NCBI GenBank assembly: GCA_948567375.1
Contig: OX419758.1
Location: 45,027,473 to 45,091,472 of the forward strand
DNA from: Lunularia cruciata
Taxonomy: Eukaryota > Streptophyta > Marchantiopsida > Lunulariales > Lunulariaceae
Length of the DNA: 64,000 bases
Direction: 5' to 3'
Shown: positions 45,860 through 59,300 of the stretch, piece after piece
Position numbering within the stretch: position 1 is the stretch's first letter
Layout: each line of letters opens with the position of its first letter
Program-made: the position numbers and the translations under genes
The notes under the pieces: model-generated
What the model saw: the letters and a program-made list of their open reading frames with translations, nothing else
Database searches by the model: none
Told to the model about the DNA's origin: nothing

Positions 45860-45915
<56 letters not shown>

Positions 45916-46990
45916 CGGGCTTTTAACACAGAATTGAATTGTCGACCATGGTGGTTAGAACAATTCAGCCTGAAGGGCATGGGAAAGTTACAGTCCCTGT
46001 CGCTTCAGAAGCTCCAGTCACGATTTTCAAGTCAGGAGTCTGTATCTGACCTTGATGGGTTGAGTGAGAAGTTTAGATCCATGGTGTCTGTCCCTTGGGT
46101 GGGAAAATTCTTCGCAGCAGTAACGCTTGTTGCCTGTGAAGAGGACCCCGGACAAGTGGCCGTCCGATGTTGGGTGGCCCTAGCCTCTCTCTCGTCCAAG
46201 AATTTCAAAATTCTGGTTGAGTTGTTCGGGAATTTAATAAGCCGGGCTCATTTATTCAAGCAGCCAAACTAAGGTCATCATCTGCATGACGAGAAAATTT
46301 AGACTTTGGGATGACGATGATGATGATGAATCATCTGTACCCTTCATGCGGAGGAATTCAGCCGCCAAGTCTTACTGCTACGGGTTTCTTCCACAAGAAT
46401 CTCGGTCTTCAGGGGCCACTCACCCAACCGTCATATCTAGAAAATCTTCTAACCCAGTTCATTCAAAGAGAGCGGGAGAGGTTTAGGAGAGTGGTCTGAA
46501 CAGACCAAGCACGAAAAAGCGGGATTCATTGTCACGCTAATGGCCAGTCAGACCTCTCTTAACAGTGGAGGGTGATGATTCTTGCGCCGGAAATATGCAA
46601 ATTCCTTCTGCTGGTGCGATGAATGTCTGTTTATGTCATGGCTTAGTGAGCATCACAACAACTTGGAGGAACGAACACCTTCCTAGAACGCAGCGGATCC
46701 ACGTTCATTCTCGTCGAACATGTTCGAACTCATCTAAGAGATTGCGATTTCAGTTCTGTGCAGATCAAGACAGCTTTTCAAAATCTTTTCTCTCAGTTCG
46801 GGGTTTGGTTGGTTTCTTGTGCTGCCTTTTAGTGGGGATGGTTAGTTAACTAGTTGCTACGTAGCTGGAGTTCCCTTACATGAGCTGTGTACATAATACT
46901 TTCCTGAGGCCGATATCTATCTAAAGAAAAGAACTGCATCTTTTCCATCTCTCGCATTCACTGAAAGAAGAATCGAAACTTATTGCGCAG
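45859..46990 (+). other. Candidate 5'-UTR intron of the U-box gene
   Basis: A GTAATC donor at 45859 follows CACATGAG; a pyrimidine-poor but possible acceptor GCGCAG ends at 46990, 32 bp before the start codon. The interval contains only unsupported ORFs. This is a prediction from splice-like motifs alone. Confidence 0.3.
45863..45912. repeat. (TC)25 microsatellite
   Basis: Pure TC dinucleotide run of 50 bp, immediately after a GT donor-like site upstream of the U-box gene. Confidence 0.95.
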
Positions 46991-47022
46991 TGGTACGGAG
47001 TATATGTGGAGGTCCATCGAAA

Positions 47023-50000
47023 ATGATGGAAGTTCCTGTGGTGGAACAGAGCGTGGCCGCAGCTCGGAATGCAAAGGTCCGTACTAACGTATCTAAACCT
47101 TATGTTGCCGATCGTGTATGGTCCTGGAACCTTTGAATTGCAGCAGGCTATCGTAGAGTTCACGGATGCCAGCAAGAATCTCTCCGAAGTGATGGTCCAA
47201 GGAATAGTATGTTGTTTCGCCTCAGTGACGGCTGCGCTTTGACAGTGCCCTGAATACAGTCCTCGATGAACGTCATTGAATGGCTAGATGAATTGGTTCT
47301 GCTTCATCAGGTTGTGAAGGGGATGGGTTTCTGAACAAGGGTGGTATGATGATCATTGCAAGTAAGGAATTGAAAGGAGGCGAAAGACGCGAACAAGAAT
47401 GCTCCTCAATTTCTGTATTCTTGCCAGGTCTTGACAGATTGAAGTGGGTTCCCTAACACAGGGTTGCATTGAGTTTATTATTGAGTCGGGATACGTAATA
47501 CCTGTGCGCGTTGTCAGCATCTACCGATGGTCTGTAATAGTTTGTTGGGTTCTATTGTTTGCAGCTTCATGGAGCGATGTGCAACAAGTTGGCTCTTTTA
47601 GTGAGCAAGTTAGCGAAACCTCTTCCAGCATTGAAAGCAGAAAGACATCGGTGGCAAAAATCGGGGGTTCAAGCATTCTGTTCCTTACAAATGGCTCTCG
47701 ACAAGTCGCGAGCTTTACTTCAATACTGTGCCCACTCCAGCAAACTATACCTGGTGAGTTCTCTGCTCCTCTTCAGTGCAACCCTCGATTCTTCAGACTC
47801 GGAAGTAGTTCTTGAGTGAACCATCAAGAAACCATTTATTCTTTTCCACAGGGGATGCCTATGGTCTCAGCTTTTGTCCTTTTCACCCTTCTCATGGTCT
47901 GTGGGAGATCATCCTCTCTCTTGGATTTGCATGCGTTTTCTGCTCCACTATGGTACTGTGACGTTAATTGATGAGATCGCTGAGATCGTGTATGCAGGAA
48001 TCGAACAAGTTTGTAGAAAGCATGTGTCAAAGATAGCCATGGCCAATCAAATCTCGAATAGTGGGACCAAATTAAGTGGGTCACGGACTTTGTAAAGCCT
48101 TGCGCAGGCCAAGAATAGCAGATGGAAACCAGCAGACTTGCAATATTTATTACCTCAATATCACGACCTCACTTGTGGAATTGAACACTCTGGCTACTTT
48201 AAGTACAGGAGTCTTATTCTCCGATTGACGCGGGCTCCAGTAGTTCATGTCGTAGTCGTTATTCCATCAGTTTAGATTAGATTTGAGGAATTTAACCGGT
48301 AGAAACAGTGACCGAACGACGCTTGATGTGGTAAATTCACTGTGGATACAGTAATGCTTATGCGTGTTTCTCCTTACCTCTTCCAAACTGGTCTTCCGTC
48401 GGCTTTAGATCCTCGTGTTCGATGAAGGACCCGTATCTATTGGCGGGCTTCCATATCCTTGAGACTTGGGTCCACGGTGTAGTTATTCCTTTCCCATAAA
48501 GACTCTTCCCATTCACTTGCGTCATGTTCTTTCTGAAGTCTTTCGAGTTAATTTCTCTGAAACGGAGGAAGATCGGCCATGTAACGTAGAAGCCACATCC
48601 TTGTACAATGTAATTCCGTTTGGGGTTCTTATAGCATAGAGTACAGATGGCAAGATCTGCTGAAATGGGTATGCTTGTTTCAGGTTTATCTCCTCTCTTG
48701 TTTTGGTATTTGTCACTGTTGAGTGTGATGGACTTCTTCTGGTATTTCTAAGTTCAAACATGAGGTTGGGTCCTGTTAGATGCAATTTGGTTTTTGTTCT
48801 CATCAGGAATGTGTCTGAATCTGCCAGGCGATTAAAGGACACTCAATCATTTACAAATTTGAGACTCTAAGGGAGGAATTGGAGGAAAGTGTAAGACGTC
48901 TTTCGATTCTCGTACCTCAACATCTTGCCCTCCAGGTACTTGTCAGCCCGATCCTGTTCTAAAGGAAGTCTAAATCCATCGATGTTGATTGTGATTCTCT
49001 TTCACCTCAATCTGTCTTGCCTCACCCTTGGATTCTCAAGCGATTTGCTGAAGACTCTGTCTCCGTCCGCTATGTGTGCAGATGGCCGGATTGGAAACCG
49101 AAATTGGGAAAACCGAGTTTGTATTAGACCCCGAAGAAAAGCAAATGGGTGCTGAGTTAATATCACTGTTACTGCAGAAGCAAAAGGGTGGCCAATTTGA
49201 GAACCCTCAAGCAGAGCAGGAAAGCTTCCTACAGATAGGAACTCAGCTGGCATTGACCTCGGCAGAGGGGATCAACCTCGAGAGGAAAGCCCTGAAGAGA
49301 CAGCTTGAGAAGGCTCAAGATAAGCAGGATAGGAAGAAGGAATCAACCATAATTCACATCCTTTATTTGCTCAAGAAGTACAACAACGTACTTTTACGCG
49401 GTCGCGGAGAGAAACCGGCCCTGTTTTCACACTACTCCTTCAGTAGACTGTCATGGAGCGGCAGTATGGGAAGCTTAGGAGATGCTGAAAGTGATAAATC
49501 TCACTATTGCGCTGATTGCAATTGCTCGGATGTTGAGACCGACGCGGATATGCCAAGTATCTCGAGCTCATCCAAGCTTCCCCTGGCTCCAGAGGAGTTT
49601 AGGTGCCCCATATCTCTCCAACTCATGTCCGATCCTGTTATAGTTGCTTCTGGGCAGACCTATGAACGTGTGTGCATCGAGAAGTGGTTCAAAGAAGGCC
49701 ATGCTACCTGCCCGAAGACGCAACAGAGATTAGAGCACCTAAACCTCACTCCCAATTACTGTGTGAAAGGGCTGATTGCTGGCTGGTGTGATGCCCATGC
49801 TGTTCCTGTGCCTTCACCTCCTTCACCTCCACCTTCTCCGGTTGTTTCAGCCCGATGGGAAGGTTGCTCAGGCTCGGAATCGGTTGTGAAAGGAGATTTT
49901 CTGGAGAGTCATCTGAAGCACGAAAGCAGCACCTGCGATATGTATAGTGGAAAGGTCAACAGCGAAGCCTCGAGTCGTGAACAGCTGCACCAGATGAAAT

Positions 50001-51412
50001 CATCAATGGATTTTCACGACAGGCGGACGAGTTATTGCTCCATGAACAGCTCATTGAATAGTTCCATGAATGGCCGGCCAGACGATAAAGAAGCGGAGAT
50101 TACAGAAGTCACGAGTGAAGAAGTCACTGATGTACTGGTTCAATTGGTTGAAAATCTTAAGTCCAAGTCATGGGACGTGCAATGTCAAGCAGCGGAACAA
50201 GTTCGACTATACACGAAGAACAGCGCAGAGGCCCGGCTGGTGATTGGCGAGGGTGGAGCTATCCCTCCCTTGGTGGATCTGCTTCAAACCTCCATCGATC
50301 TCGATGATGTGAGGGCTCAAGAGACTTGCGCCTTGGCTCTATTGAATGTGGCTGTGAACAATGACAGGTGATCTCAAATGACCTGTGGGGGATAAGCTGG
50401 TATTTGACTAGGAAAACTTGCAATTTATGTTAATTTAGCTCTTAATGACAATCTTTATCCAAGGCTCTGATTCGGTTGTTCATTTTGTGGTGATTTCGCT
50501 GTGATCGGCTGTCTTTTTCAAGGCTCTGATTATTTCGTCCATCTTGTGGTGGGTTTGTGCAGAAACAAGGCCCTAGTAGTTTATGCAGGGGCAGTACCAC
50601 TTCTGGTCAAGATGTTGAGAGTAGGAGACACACAGACATTGAAGGAGTCCGCAGCCGCAGCGTTACTGACTCTGTCATGTCTGAATGACAACAAAGCGTG
50701 CATCGGATCCTTTGGAGCCATACCCCTACTTGTACAGCTGTTGATATCGGGGTCGAACCAAGGGCGTAAGGATGCTTTAACGACTTTGTACAATCTAACC
50801 ATATACATGGGGAACAGGCACCGAGTGATTCGCGCTGGAGCTATTCCCATACTAATCCACTTACTGAGTCTACGAAAAGTAGATCTTGTAGAGAAATGCA
50901 GTGCTTTGCTGTATAATCTGTCTTTCACGGAGGAAGGGAGGGCCAGCATAGCCCAAGAGGAGGGTGCAATAACAACCCTTGCAGAGATCCTTGAGAGTGG
51001 CTCCGTTAGAGACAAGGAACATGTGGCAGCAACGCTGCTGTTGCTTTGTACAAATAGTCCTCAGTTGAACGAAGCAGTGTTGAAGGAAGGCGTTATTCCA
51101 GCCCTAGTGGCGATTTCGGTCAGTGGAACTCCAAGGGCACGGGATAAGGCGCAGAAGTTGCTACAGCATTTTCGGGAGCAGAGGCAAAAGGAAGTTTCGT
51201 TTCAGTCGGTGCACTTCAGTGTCTGTAAAACGGACGAGTCGTCGCATTCAGATGGAGATGGAGATGGAGATGGAGATTCCAATGCCAATGACCATGATGA
51301 TGATCCGAGCGAAAAGTTGACGTCTGAACGTGGCCGAAGACTGACCAAGTCCCGCTCGTCCCAGTTGCTCAGATTCTCTTGCAGACCGCGGATGTGTTCC
51401 CTTCGTTGCTGA
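47023..51412 (+). CDS. PUB45-like: U-box/ARMADILLO E3 ubiquitin ligase (PUB6/7/45 type), five exons
   Basis: Predicted exons are 47023-47076, 47565-47753, 48828-48935, 49082-50367 and 50563-51412. All introns are GT-AG; the first three are phase 0, the last phase 2. The product is 828 residues, close to the family's usual length. Residues 1-250 form the U-box N-terminal domain: LHGAMCNKLALLVSKL, SKLYL|AIKGHSIIYKFE, TEFVLDPEEKQMG. The U-box lies at about 288-361 (EEFRCPISLQLMSDPVIVASG, CPKTQQRLEHLNLTPNYCVKGLI) and recruits the E2 enzyme. ARM repeats at about 456-750 bind substrate. An acidic tail (about 775-795) holds a DG run from a GATGGA repeat. Start: the ATG pair at 47023/47026 fits the homologous exon 1. 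No break or lost key residue was seen. Family members act in cytosolic or plasma-membrane-linked ubiquitination; the substrate is unknown. Confidence 0.93.
51251..51277 (+). repeat. GATGGA hexanucleotide repeat in exon 5
   Basis: About 4.5 in-frame units coding for alternating Asp-Gly in the acidic C-terminal tail of the U-box protein. Length changes here would not shift the frame. Confidence 0.9.
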
Positions 51413-51775
51413 TTCACACAGAGATATCTTCGAACCAAACCAAACTGATGAAATGTAAGAAAGCCAGCCAACTAACCAACCAACCGTTGTGACTACGTTG
51501 GAGTACTACTTACTCTTATGTACTGTATGTGGGAGGAGCTTGTCAGACGAGATCAGTCAGTTCTTCGATATCACCATCCATTCTACATCAACAAAACTGG
51601 TTTTTGTGTGTTCAAAACAAAGCATCATGGGTATTTTTGTTAGTGATTAGGTGACAAGTCAAGCAATCAATCAACGTCCGTTCCGTTCGTTTATGTACAT
51701 TATAATCCGCTAAACATTTTTAGTTCAGAAGGCTGGAGTTTGTCTAACCAATGGACATCTTCAGACAGGCAGGCA

Positions 51776-51953
51776 GGGCAGGTGGGCGGGTGGGTTACAG
51801 TACACACGGCCGGGTGATGGAGACAATAGGAAGAAGAAACTATAGTAGAGAAAGCAAGCAGGAGCAAACTAGTCTTTAGGAGAACATCCTCACTTCCGCT
51901 TACTGTAGTACTCCGTGTCCCGCCCCCACAACCTCCCCCACCCCCTTGCCCCC
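51776..51953. other. Two potential G-quadruplex motifs on opposite strands
   Basis: Plus strand 51776-51794: GGG-CAGGT-GGG-C-GGG-T-GGG. Minus strand 51953-51919: four runs of five G and one of three G, separated by loops of 3, 1, 7 and 1. Both lie 0.36-0.54 kb after the U-box stop codon, in its 3' UTR or just beyond. Confidence 0.65.
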
Positions 51954-54900
51954 GGGGTATCTATCGTCTCTCCTCTCATTTTCCATTTCCACATTCCATT
52001 GTAAATACCATTGAACATTCATTCGGTCAGTGACTCTTTACGATCTCATCTTTGTCTGCTGGGGTCTCTGGAATCTGGCTGGGTCAAAGTCTGCTGCATC
52101 TTCGGGTTGAGAAGCCTGATTGCTCTGTCAGTCTCGTCTTGAAACATCTCACCCTTTTGGGGTTGAAACAAGCTCAAAAGCTCAAGCACGAGTCGCATCC
52201 TCTGAATCTGCAAACAATTGCACATCTCAAAATATTTGCAGTTCCCTTGTGATTCCGTGTCTTCTCTCTCAGTTGAAGTGAAGGTCGGTTTTGCTTGTAT
52301 TTGAAGTTTCAAGATCTTCCGATTTTCCTATCCCGTCCAACCTGCCACTAAACCTCAGCATTGGTACTTTAACCTCAAACCCTTTCTCATGCCAATCCAG
52401 CATGACAACAAACAGCTGAACGAAACATAAAACTCCTGATAGAACCCACGGTCAGTAGGTTAATAAAAAAGTTTCACTACTTGCCACGGCAATTTCAATG
52501 AGACAAAGTTATACTGTAAACCTTGCTTGAGTGTCATTGCACTGAAAAGTAGTTACGCATCTTTCCCCAAGTTCGTTTTTTCTACGCGGTCGCCTTTTCT
52601 CTTTCCCCAAGTGAGCTTAGTGCTAGTTAAATATTTCTGGTTCGAGAGGGAACGAGCAACTTCTAACCAGTCTAGCACACACGGTAGACATTCGGTTATA
52701 TAAACTCGGCTGCTACTCCTATTGATAGAAACCACCGCAAGGCATGTTATCCTACAGTGGGTTCCCTGACTTGGGAGGTGTCTCACCAGAAGTAGAATGC
52801 TGAACTGAGGTATCTGAATAAATTGTTAAGCTATTACCGTGGTTCTGTCATCTGCAAAATCGTCCCTTGTCTGACTGCTGATACCAATCTCTTACGCGCT
52901 TCTAGTACAATGTTCGGTACTTCAACTATAGTTTCCGCAAAACTTTAAGCATCAGCAACCTAGTTCATTCGACAAGCTAGGCTGTTACAACAAACACGGA
53001 TAAAACTCCGGAGGCATGCTCTGATTGTTCACTACGTAATTCATACTTAAGAGAAGAACTCCAAACTCCAAACGTTCTGTACATAGATCACTATCAGGTC
53101 CTCTACGTCGCGGAACGTGATTCAACACCACTCGTAGCAAGAAGTAAAATATGAAACTGTGAGTATGTCTTCTGCAGTTTTGGACTGCACAATATGCAGT
53201 AAGTAAGCAGTATCTATCTTTGATAGTATGTGGGAGGATCATGCGGGAGTAGCGAGGGCAACAACTGTAACCTTAACTCGCTCACGCATTGATCTATAGC
53301 ATGACAGCCTCGCTGTTCAACTTGGAAACTAGGGACACGTGGATAGGCTTATCATACAGAAGCACGTCGAGTGCCTTGAAAGCCAAAGCAAGCAGTTGAG
53401 TAGGAGTGCCCACGATCGACTGATTCTGTGGGTTTAATGTGGTTCCGCTTAGGGTGTTGGAGTTTGTCTTGGCTTTCTTTGCATCTATTCCTCAATCTAG
53501 AGTTTCTAGGTAAGTTCCAAACATCACTTTTTAACCCCTAGTCTTCTTCCCTCGGGTAACGTTCATCTCTCCGTCGATCTTCGCGGAACTCGCCTGAACT
53601 TCTCTACACACTTTGTGTCCTCTCCCACGACTTAATCTTCACTTCAACCTTTCAACCCCTATATTCTCGTCATCAACCTATAGCATGCAGGTTCTTCAAC
53701 AGTGAAATTTTCTCACCCTCGTCTTTGGACACTTTCATCGAACTCTGAATCTTAAAGCGTCTTTACTGTTCACAGAAACCGATACTTCCCGTGGCAATCC
53801 CCAACTACCAATCCTTAAGACATAGTGACACATTAAGGAGTTTCAAACCGGATATGTCTGGAATAGTTAGGAGGTGGAATGACCACCCATAACGGGACAC
53901 CCCTAGAGATCATTGAATAAGTTGAATAAAGTCATAAAATATTTTATGAGATTTTCAAGAAAGCTGGATAAGAATAAGAAGCAAAGGCATGGAACAGTTT
54001 ACCGGAAAGAGATAAACTCCCCATACAGCTTAAATAAATCACCCAACACACCTTGTCAAGTTATACTGGGCCATGAATAAGGAGTTTTGTGGATTCACTC
54101 TGACGGTCGGTAATAGACTGATTGAAACCCCCTGTTCCAAAGATCTTCATTTACCATGGCAACCCGAATTCCAATTCGAAGAAACCCCCCACTACTTCAG
54201 ACACCAATGCGCTAGTCATCGAAACATGAGAAGACTCAGTCTTCACTTTGTATGTCTTTAGTTTGATCCACCGCATGACAACCCCCAATGTTTACTCCAA
54301 GAGCTTCAGGTCAATTTGGGCTCCGGACGGTCATGTTATGTTTCAGCAAGATTTTTTGAAAATTGAAGTCCCCTTGTCGTAAACTTAGTCCTCCTTCGGA
54401 TCATCTCCATGATAACTGTCTCAACCAAGGGCTTTAGTTTTGCAAGATAGTGGTACATAAACAGAGCACGGTAAAGAAGTATACCAGACCTTTTACATTA
54501 TTCACAAGGAGGACAAGAGATTGAGCTGTCACCAGGCCCCCTAAGGAATCTGAAATGGAGGGTAATTGGCAGGTTGAAACGTAATGCAATTCTGATCATA
54601 CATTCAGAGCAGGGAAAACTCAAAGTGACTCCTCATGAGTGAAACCAGGTATATATTATACCGAAAATCCACGTTTATTTTGTATGTATTTATACAAGAC
54701 AATCAGGAATTCTTGAATGGCTATTACCTACTTGTAATGTCACTTTTCTTGCCGTAAAATCTTCGCTAGCAAGGACAATGAAATTCAATCCAGAAATAGT
54801 TCTAACTACCATTGAGTCCATGGTAATATCAGTCAAAATGATCATGATGAGGAGTGTCCAATGAATTGCGGTGCTTATAGGAGAGCCGGTACGTGAACTG

Positions 54901-55467
54901 AATGACTCTAGACCAATAGTGATGACTAATTTCACCGGTTTCAGCCATCGTGTTATTTGATATTCTTGATACGTAAATTGTACTATAATTTGCCATCTTG
55001 AAACATAGTTGGTTCACCCCACCAAAATGATGTAATCCTTGACACCCGTTATTGGTCACTGCCATTTACTTTCTCTGTTGCCATGCCCTTTATGTACTTC
55101 CTCTCGTCAATGCAAGCCCTTTGATTTCTATGAAAATTGCAACATTATTGATGATAAAGGTTATCCTAATTGTACTCTTCCCCTTCCTCATTCATATATG
55201 TTTATCCTATGACCACCATTATTATTTTATTTTCTTTATAATATAGTGTTAGGTAGGTTTGGTAATAAGGAGTTCTGTCTTGCTGGTTTTAATAGATAAA
55301 TTTTAAACATATTCCAACAAATTTTGTTAACTTTTTAAACAATGTGCTTCCTTATTTATACGCTTTAGGGCTTGCATAAGATAGTAGAAAATCTTCTTCT
55401 TGCACTCTTATGCAAATTTGTGATCCAATACTCACATCTTAGCATCTCTTGAAATACGAAAGACAAT
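51954..55467. other. No supportable gene; one micro-insertion inside
   Basis: ORFs of up to about 90 codons lack recognisable domains. A 27-bp tail insertion lies at 52573-52599. Confidence 0.5.
52573..52599 (+). mobile_element. 27-bp micro-insertion of the tail (T13)
   Basis: Only the last bases of the family tail (TTTTTTCTACGCGGTCGCC plus a short T/C end). Flanked by a perfect 13-bp duplication, TCTTTCCCCAAGT at 52560-52572 and 52600-52612. Confidence 0.85.
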
Positions 55468-55668
55468 CACAAAGGATAGCAAGAAGGATGTAAGACCCCA
55501 TCAAGCTATACAAGGATAAAATAAAAGAGGTAAACTGACCTAAGCCCCAATAATATTGGTATGAGAAATCTGTCCTACAACATTTAAAATATGTGAGCTA
55601 TGCAGATTATATGGTCTACATACTACTGGAGCATTCAAAGAAGCATCATCTAATGTGATAACCCTTAC
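55468..55668 (-). mobile_element. 3'-end copy of the non-LTR family (T14)
   Basis: Minus-strand, degenerate tail (AAGACCCCATCAAGC, CTAAGCCCCAATAAT) followed by the last coding stretch (VITLDDASLNAPVVCRPYNLHSS on the minus strand), matching 42480-42600 of copy C. The homology ends near 55668. Confidence 0.7.
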
Positions 55669-56056
55669 TTGAGTTGTAGTGGGTACTTCACAATCCCATT
55701 TAGTGGCTTTGTCCAAGGCTACTCCCCTTGGTGACAATACTTCCCCACCATCAATTGAGTCATAAGCATCCAAGAAGACTTGCAAAGTCTAATTCTTGGG
55801 ATTTCCTCTCACTTCTTGATCCATCTCTTCATGAACTTGTCTCCTCATGAACTTGCAAGTAACTTGAGCATCATGGGTTCATCTTAAAACCCCATGGCAC
55901 TCTTAGTAAGCTTCCACATCCCAAACTGTCTAGGTCTACTCTTGATTCTTTTGTTGTTTTTGGTACTATGTGAGGGGCGACTTGGGATCAGGTCAGCATG
56001 ATATCTAGCAAGAGTTATAAATGGTTATATTTGGTTTTCCCAAATGTCACTTGGAA

Positions 56057-56195
<139 letters not shown>

Positions 56196-56349
56196 TATCC
56201 TTTGATAAAAATTTATTTGCTATGTTTGGGAGTCACACCTAAGCTCATAAAAGACTTTGCTTTGAAGCTCCAATTCATGAGCTACACAAAGTGATTGGTC
56301 TTCAACCTTTGGCATCTGTCTTTACTTCTCTTGGATATCAATTCACTCT

Positions 56350-59300
56350 CTCTATTGTTGTGTGTATATACATTGCTACACAATATAGATCACTATCAAT
56401 ATCATATACTATAGAAGCACAACTCATAAAAAAGTCATAATAAACTCTAAAGTACCACAATAATCAGTTTGCACTCAACTCAAAACACACTCAACGTGAA
56501 TCATAAACCAATCCTCAATTGAATGGTCTGCCAACAATGGGCCTTGATTAAATCAAGCCACATCCACTTTAGCTAAGAGACTTTAGTTAATGCTCATCAG
56601 CCTATGTCCATCATAGTTAGGAGCTCAAAGGCTCAATTTTAGAGAAGTGTAGCTCCAAAGAGCTCACTTTGAAGGTATATCCTTTACTCAACCTAGATCT
56701 CTAGCCCTAATATTACCATTGATGGTGCAAATGGTGCAAGTGATGGTGGGTCCCATGGTGTGATCAGTAGCTCTAACACAAATTTTAGCCACTATTAAGT
56801 AGTCTTTGAGCAATTAATAATATAATTCTGACCGCCAAGACTATCATTCTAGCATCCAAGTGAACTAGCTTTGGACTACAAATATTGTGACAACTATTGT
56901 GTGTTAATACATTGCTACAGAATATACATCATTGTCAACATCACATGCTATAGAAGCATAACTCATACAAAAGTCATACATAAATCTAAAGTACCACAAT
57001 TGTCTTCCTAGCTGGCAGTTAGGTCCCTCTAACTCTAGATAGCCATCTACTCCAAATATGTGATATGCCCTATGGTAAGCAGAGGTTAGGAGGGCAGGTG
57101 CTATTGATCCCCATTATTAGTCACCTGTATGTAATCTATATCACAAAAAAGTGAACTAGCTATAAGTCAAGTACATCAAGGATGTAGCCATTATTCTTGA
57201 GAGTCACCATGAGTAGAGGAATCAAACATGCCTTATGTCATCCTCTCAAGTATCTGTCACACACCAACATGTGGCTCCATGTAGCTCTACTAGAAGAGCC
57301 ACATAACATACACTACAAGCTTGCACACACAACTACCAAGCTTGGGTCTATAGTACCATCAATGTTTAGGATGTCGCATGGCACACAATTGCATATATGA
57401 TCCTTCCAAAGTTCACCATCATGTCCTTCCAACATGAGGACTCTAGAAGGAAAAATCTCATGCACTCTCAAGATAGTGGGGCATGCAATCCCATCAAATA
57501 TCATTGGTGTAGTTTGTTGTAGATATATATAATCAACCAAATAAAATTGACAGATCAAGGGTCTCAAAGGCCATTGGTATCACTTTCCAAAAGGCTTTTG
57601 GCAATTGAGAACATGTACTCACCCATACGTATGGAACATCTAGGTTCAAAAATACAATAATATCACAACAAATAGTTACAAGTAAATCTGGATCTTGTCC
57701 ATAGAGTAGAAAGTAAGGAGAGAAGGATGCTAAAGAGGCTTTCTTGCTAAACTAATAACCCATGCCCAACCAAGGTAATTGGAGATTCCAATCTCCCAAG
57801 TAGCAACTCTTATAAACCATACCTATAATCCTCCCTTCACCGTCTAAACCACTCTCCCTCTCTCTACTAAACCATTTACCTTAGGATGATCTTGAAAGGT
57901 AGTATGGTGATCAATTGGCCTTGTCACACAAGACCTAAAACTCTCCCAAGAATTTTGTACCATAATCAATCAAAAGCTCAATTGATGCACCAAAATGAAT
58001 AAGAACCCGATCCAAGAACAAGTAAGTTGTCTCTTCACTAGACTTGTCAAGAAGCACCACCAACTTAATCCACTTGGAGAAGTGCTCAACCATTAGTAAA
58101 ACATACAAATGATGTCTCATAGTCAACAATAAGGGCCCAGCAAAGTCCAAACTCCAATAGTAACCTAATCCCATGATAGGTAATGGGTGCAACTTTGGTA
58201 TGAGAGCACTAAGTGATGCTTTAACTTGGTCAAAAATCACACATTTGGCAAAAAACTAATGTGCATCAATTTGTATATTAATGCCACCAATAATGACTTT
58301 GGAGTAAGCTCTATGTATGCTTTACTCCAAAATGTTCTAGCTCTTCAAGAACATGACATACCAATTGTAGTCTTTGAGATGGAAGTGGTACTCCTTGCAC
58401 TCTATCATCCTCTTATACACAAAGAAGATGTTTTCCCTCCAATCTAAACTGCCTGGCTTGTTGAAAAACACAATGTCTCACCTTGGCACCAACTATGCCA
58501 CCTACAACACCAATGCAAAGATAATCCATCACTAAGATTTTATTATCATGAATATCCTATTGACCTATAATAATATCTCCACCCTTTGGATCTATGACCT
58601 CAACAACTCTTCTAATATATGTTGAGAGAAATAGAATCAAAGCCTCAAGAAATATACATAAAAAGGTAGATACATGCCAATCTAGCACCATCTCACCATG
58701 CTGACATGCTCCAATCTGATCTTGCTAGCTAGGACATGGATTTTTACTCAAATGACATGCATCATAGTTCACCACTCTAGGCTTGTGAATAATTGTGAAA
58801 TCATACTCTTGTAAAATCATGGTCCATTATGCATGTTTCCTTGAAAGCTTTTTGGATGCTATCAATCACTTCATTGGTTGATGATCAATGAATGAGTTAC
58901 CAAATAGGTAACATCTAAAATGTTCTACTACCCATACTACTACTAAGCACTCTCTCTCTCTCTCATATGAACTATACTTTACTTTTGATAAATTATTGTA
59001 GCAACTAGCATAAGCCACCACAAACTCCTTCCACTCAACATCATGTGGGGTGAGCAATCTTCCAAGCCCCAATGTACTCCGATTAGTATGAACTTGGAAT
59101 AGTCATCCTTTGATTGGTCTCCTAAGAATAGGAGTAGATATCAACCTCTCCTTGAGCTCTATAAAATCTCTCTTCTACTCATCTCCCAAACACCACTCTT
59201 GTCTAAGCTTGGACAGCTTTGTGAAGGCCTTGGAAATAGCACTAAATCCTATAACATATTGGTGATAAAATTTTGCCAACCTAAGGAATGCTCAAAATCT

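Noticed and set aside
45913-46272. 119-codon plus-strand ORF upstream of the U-box gene
   Set aside because: No recognisable domain, and it starts right after a microsatellite in a region that looks like a leader intron.
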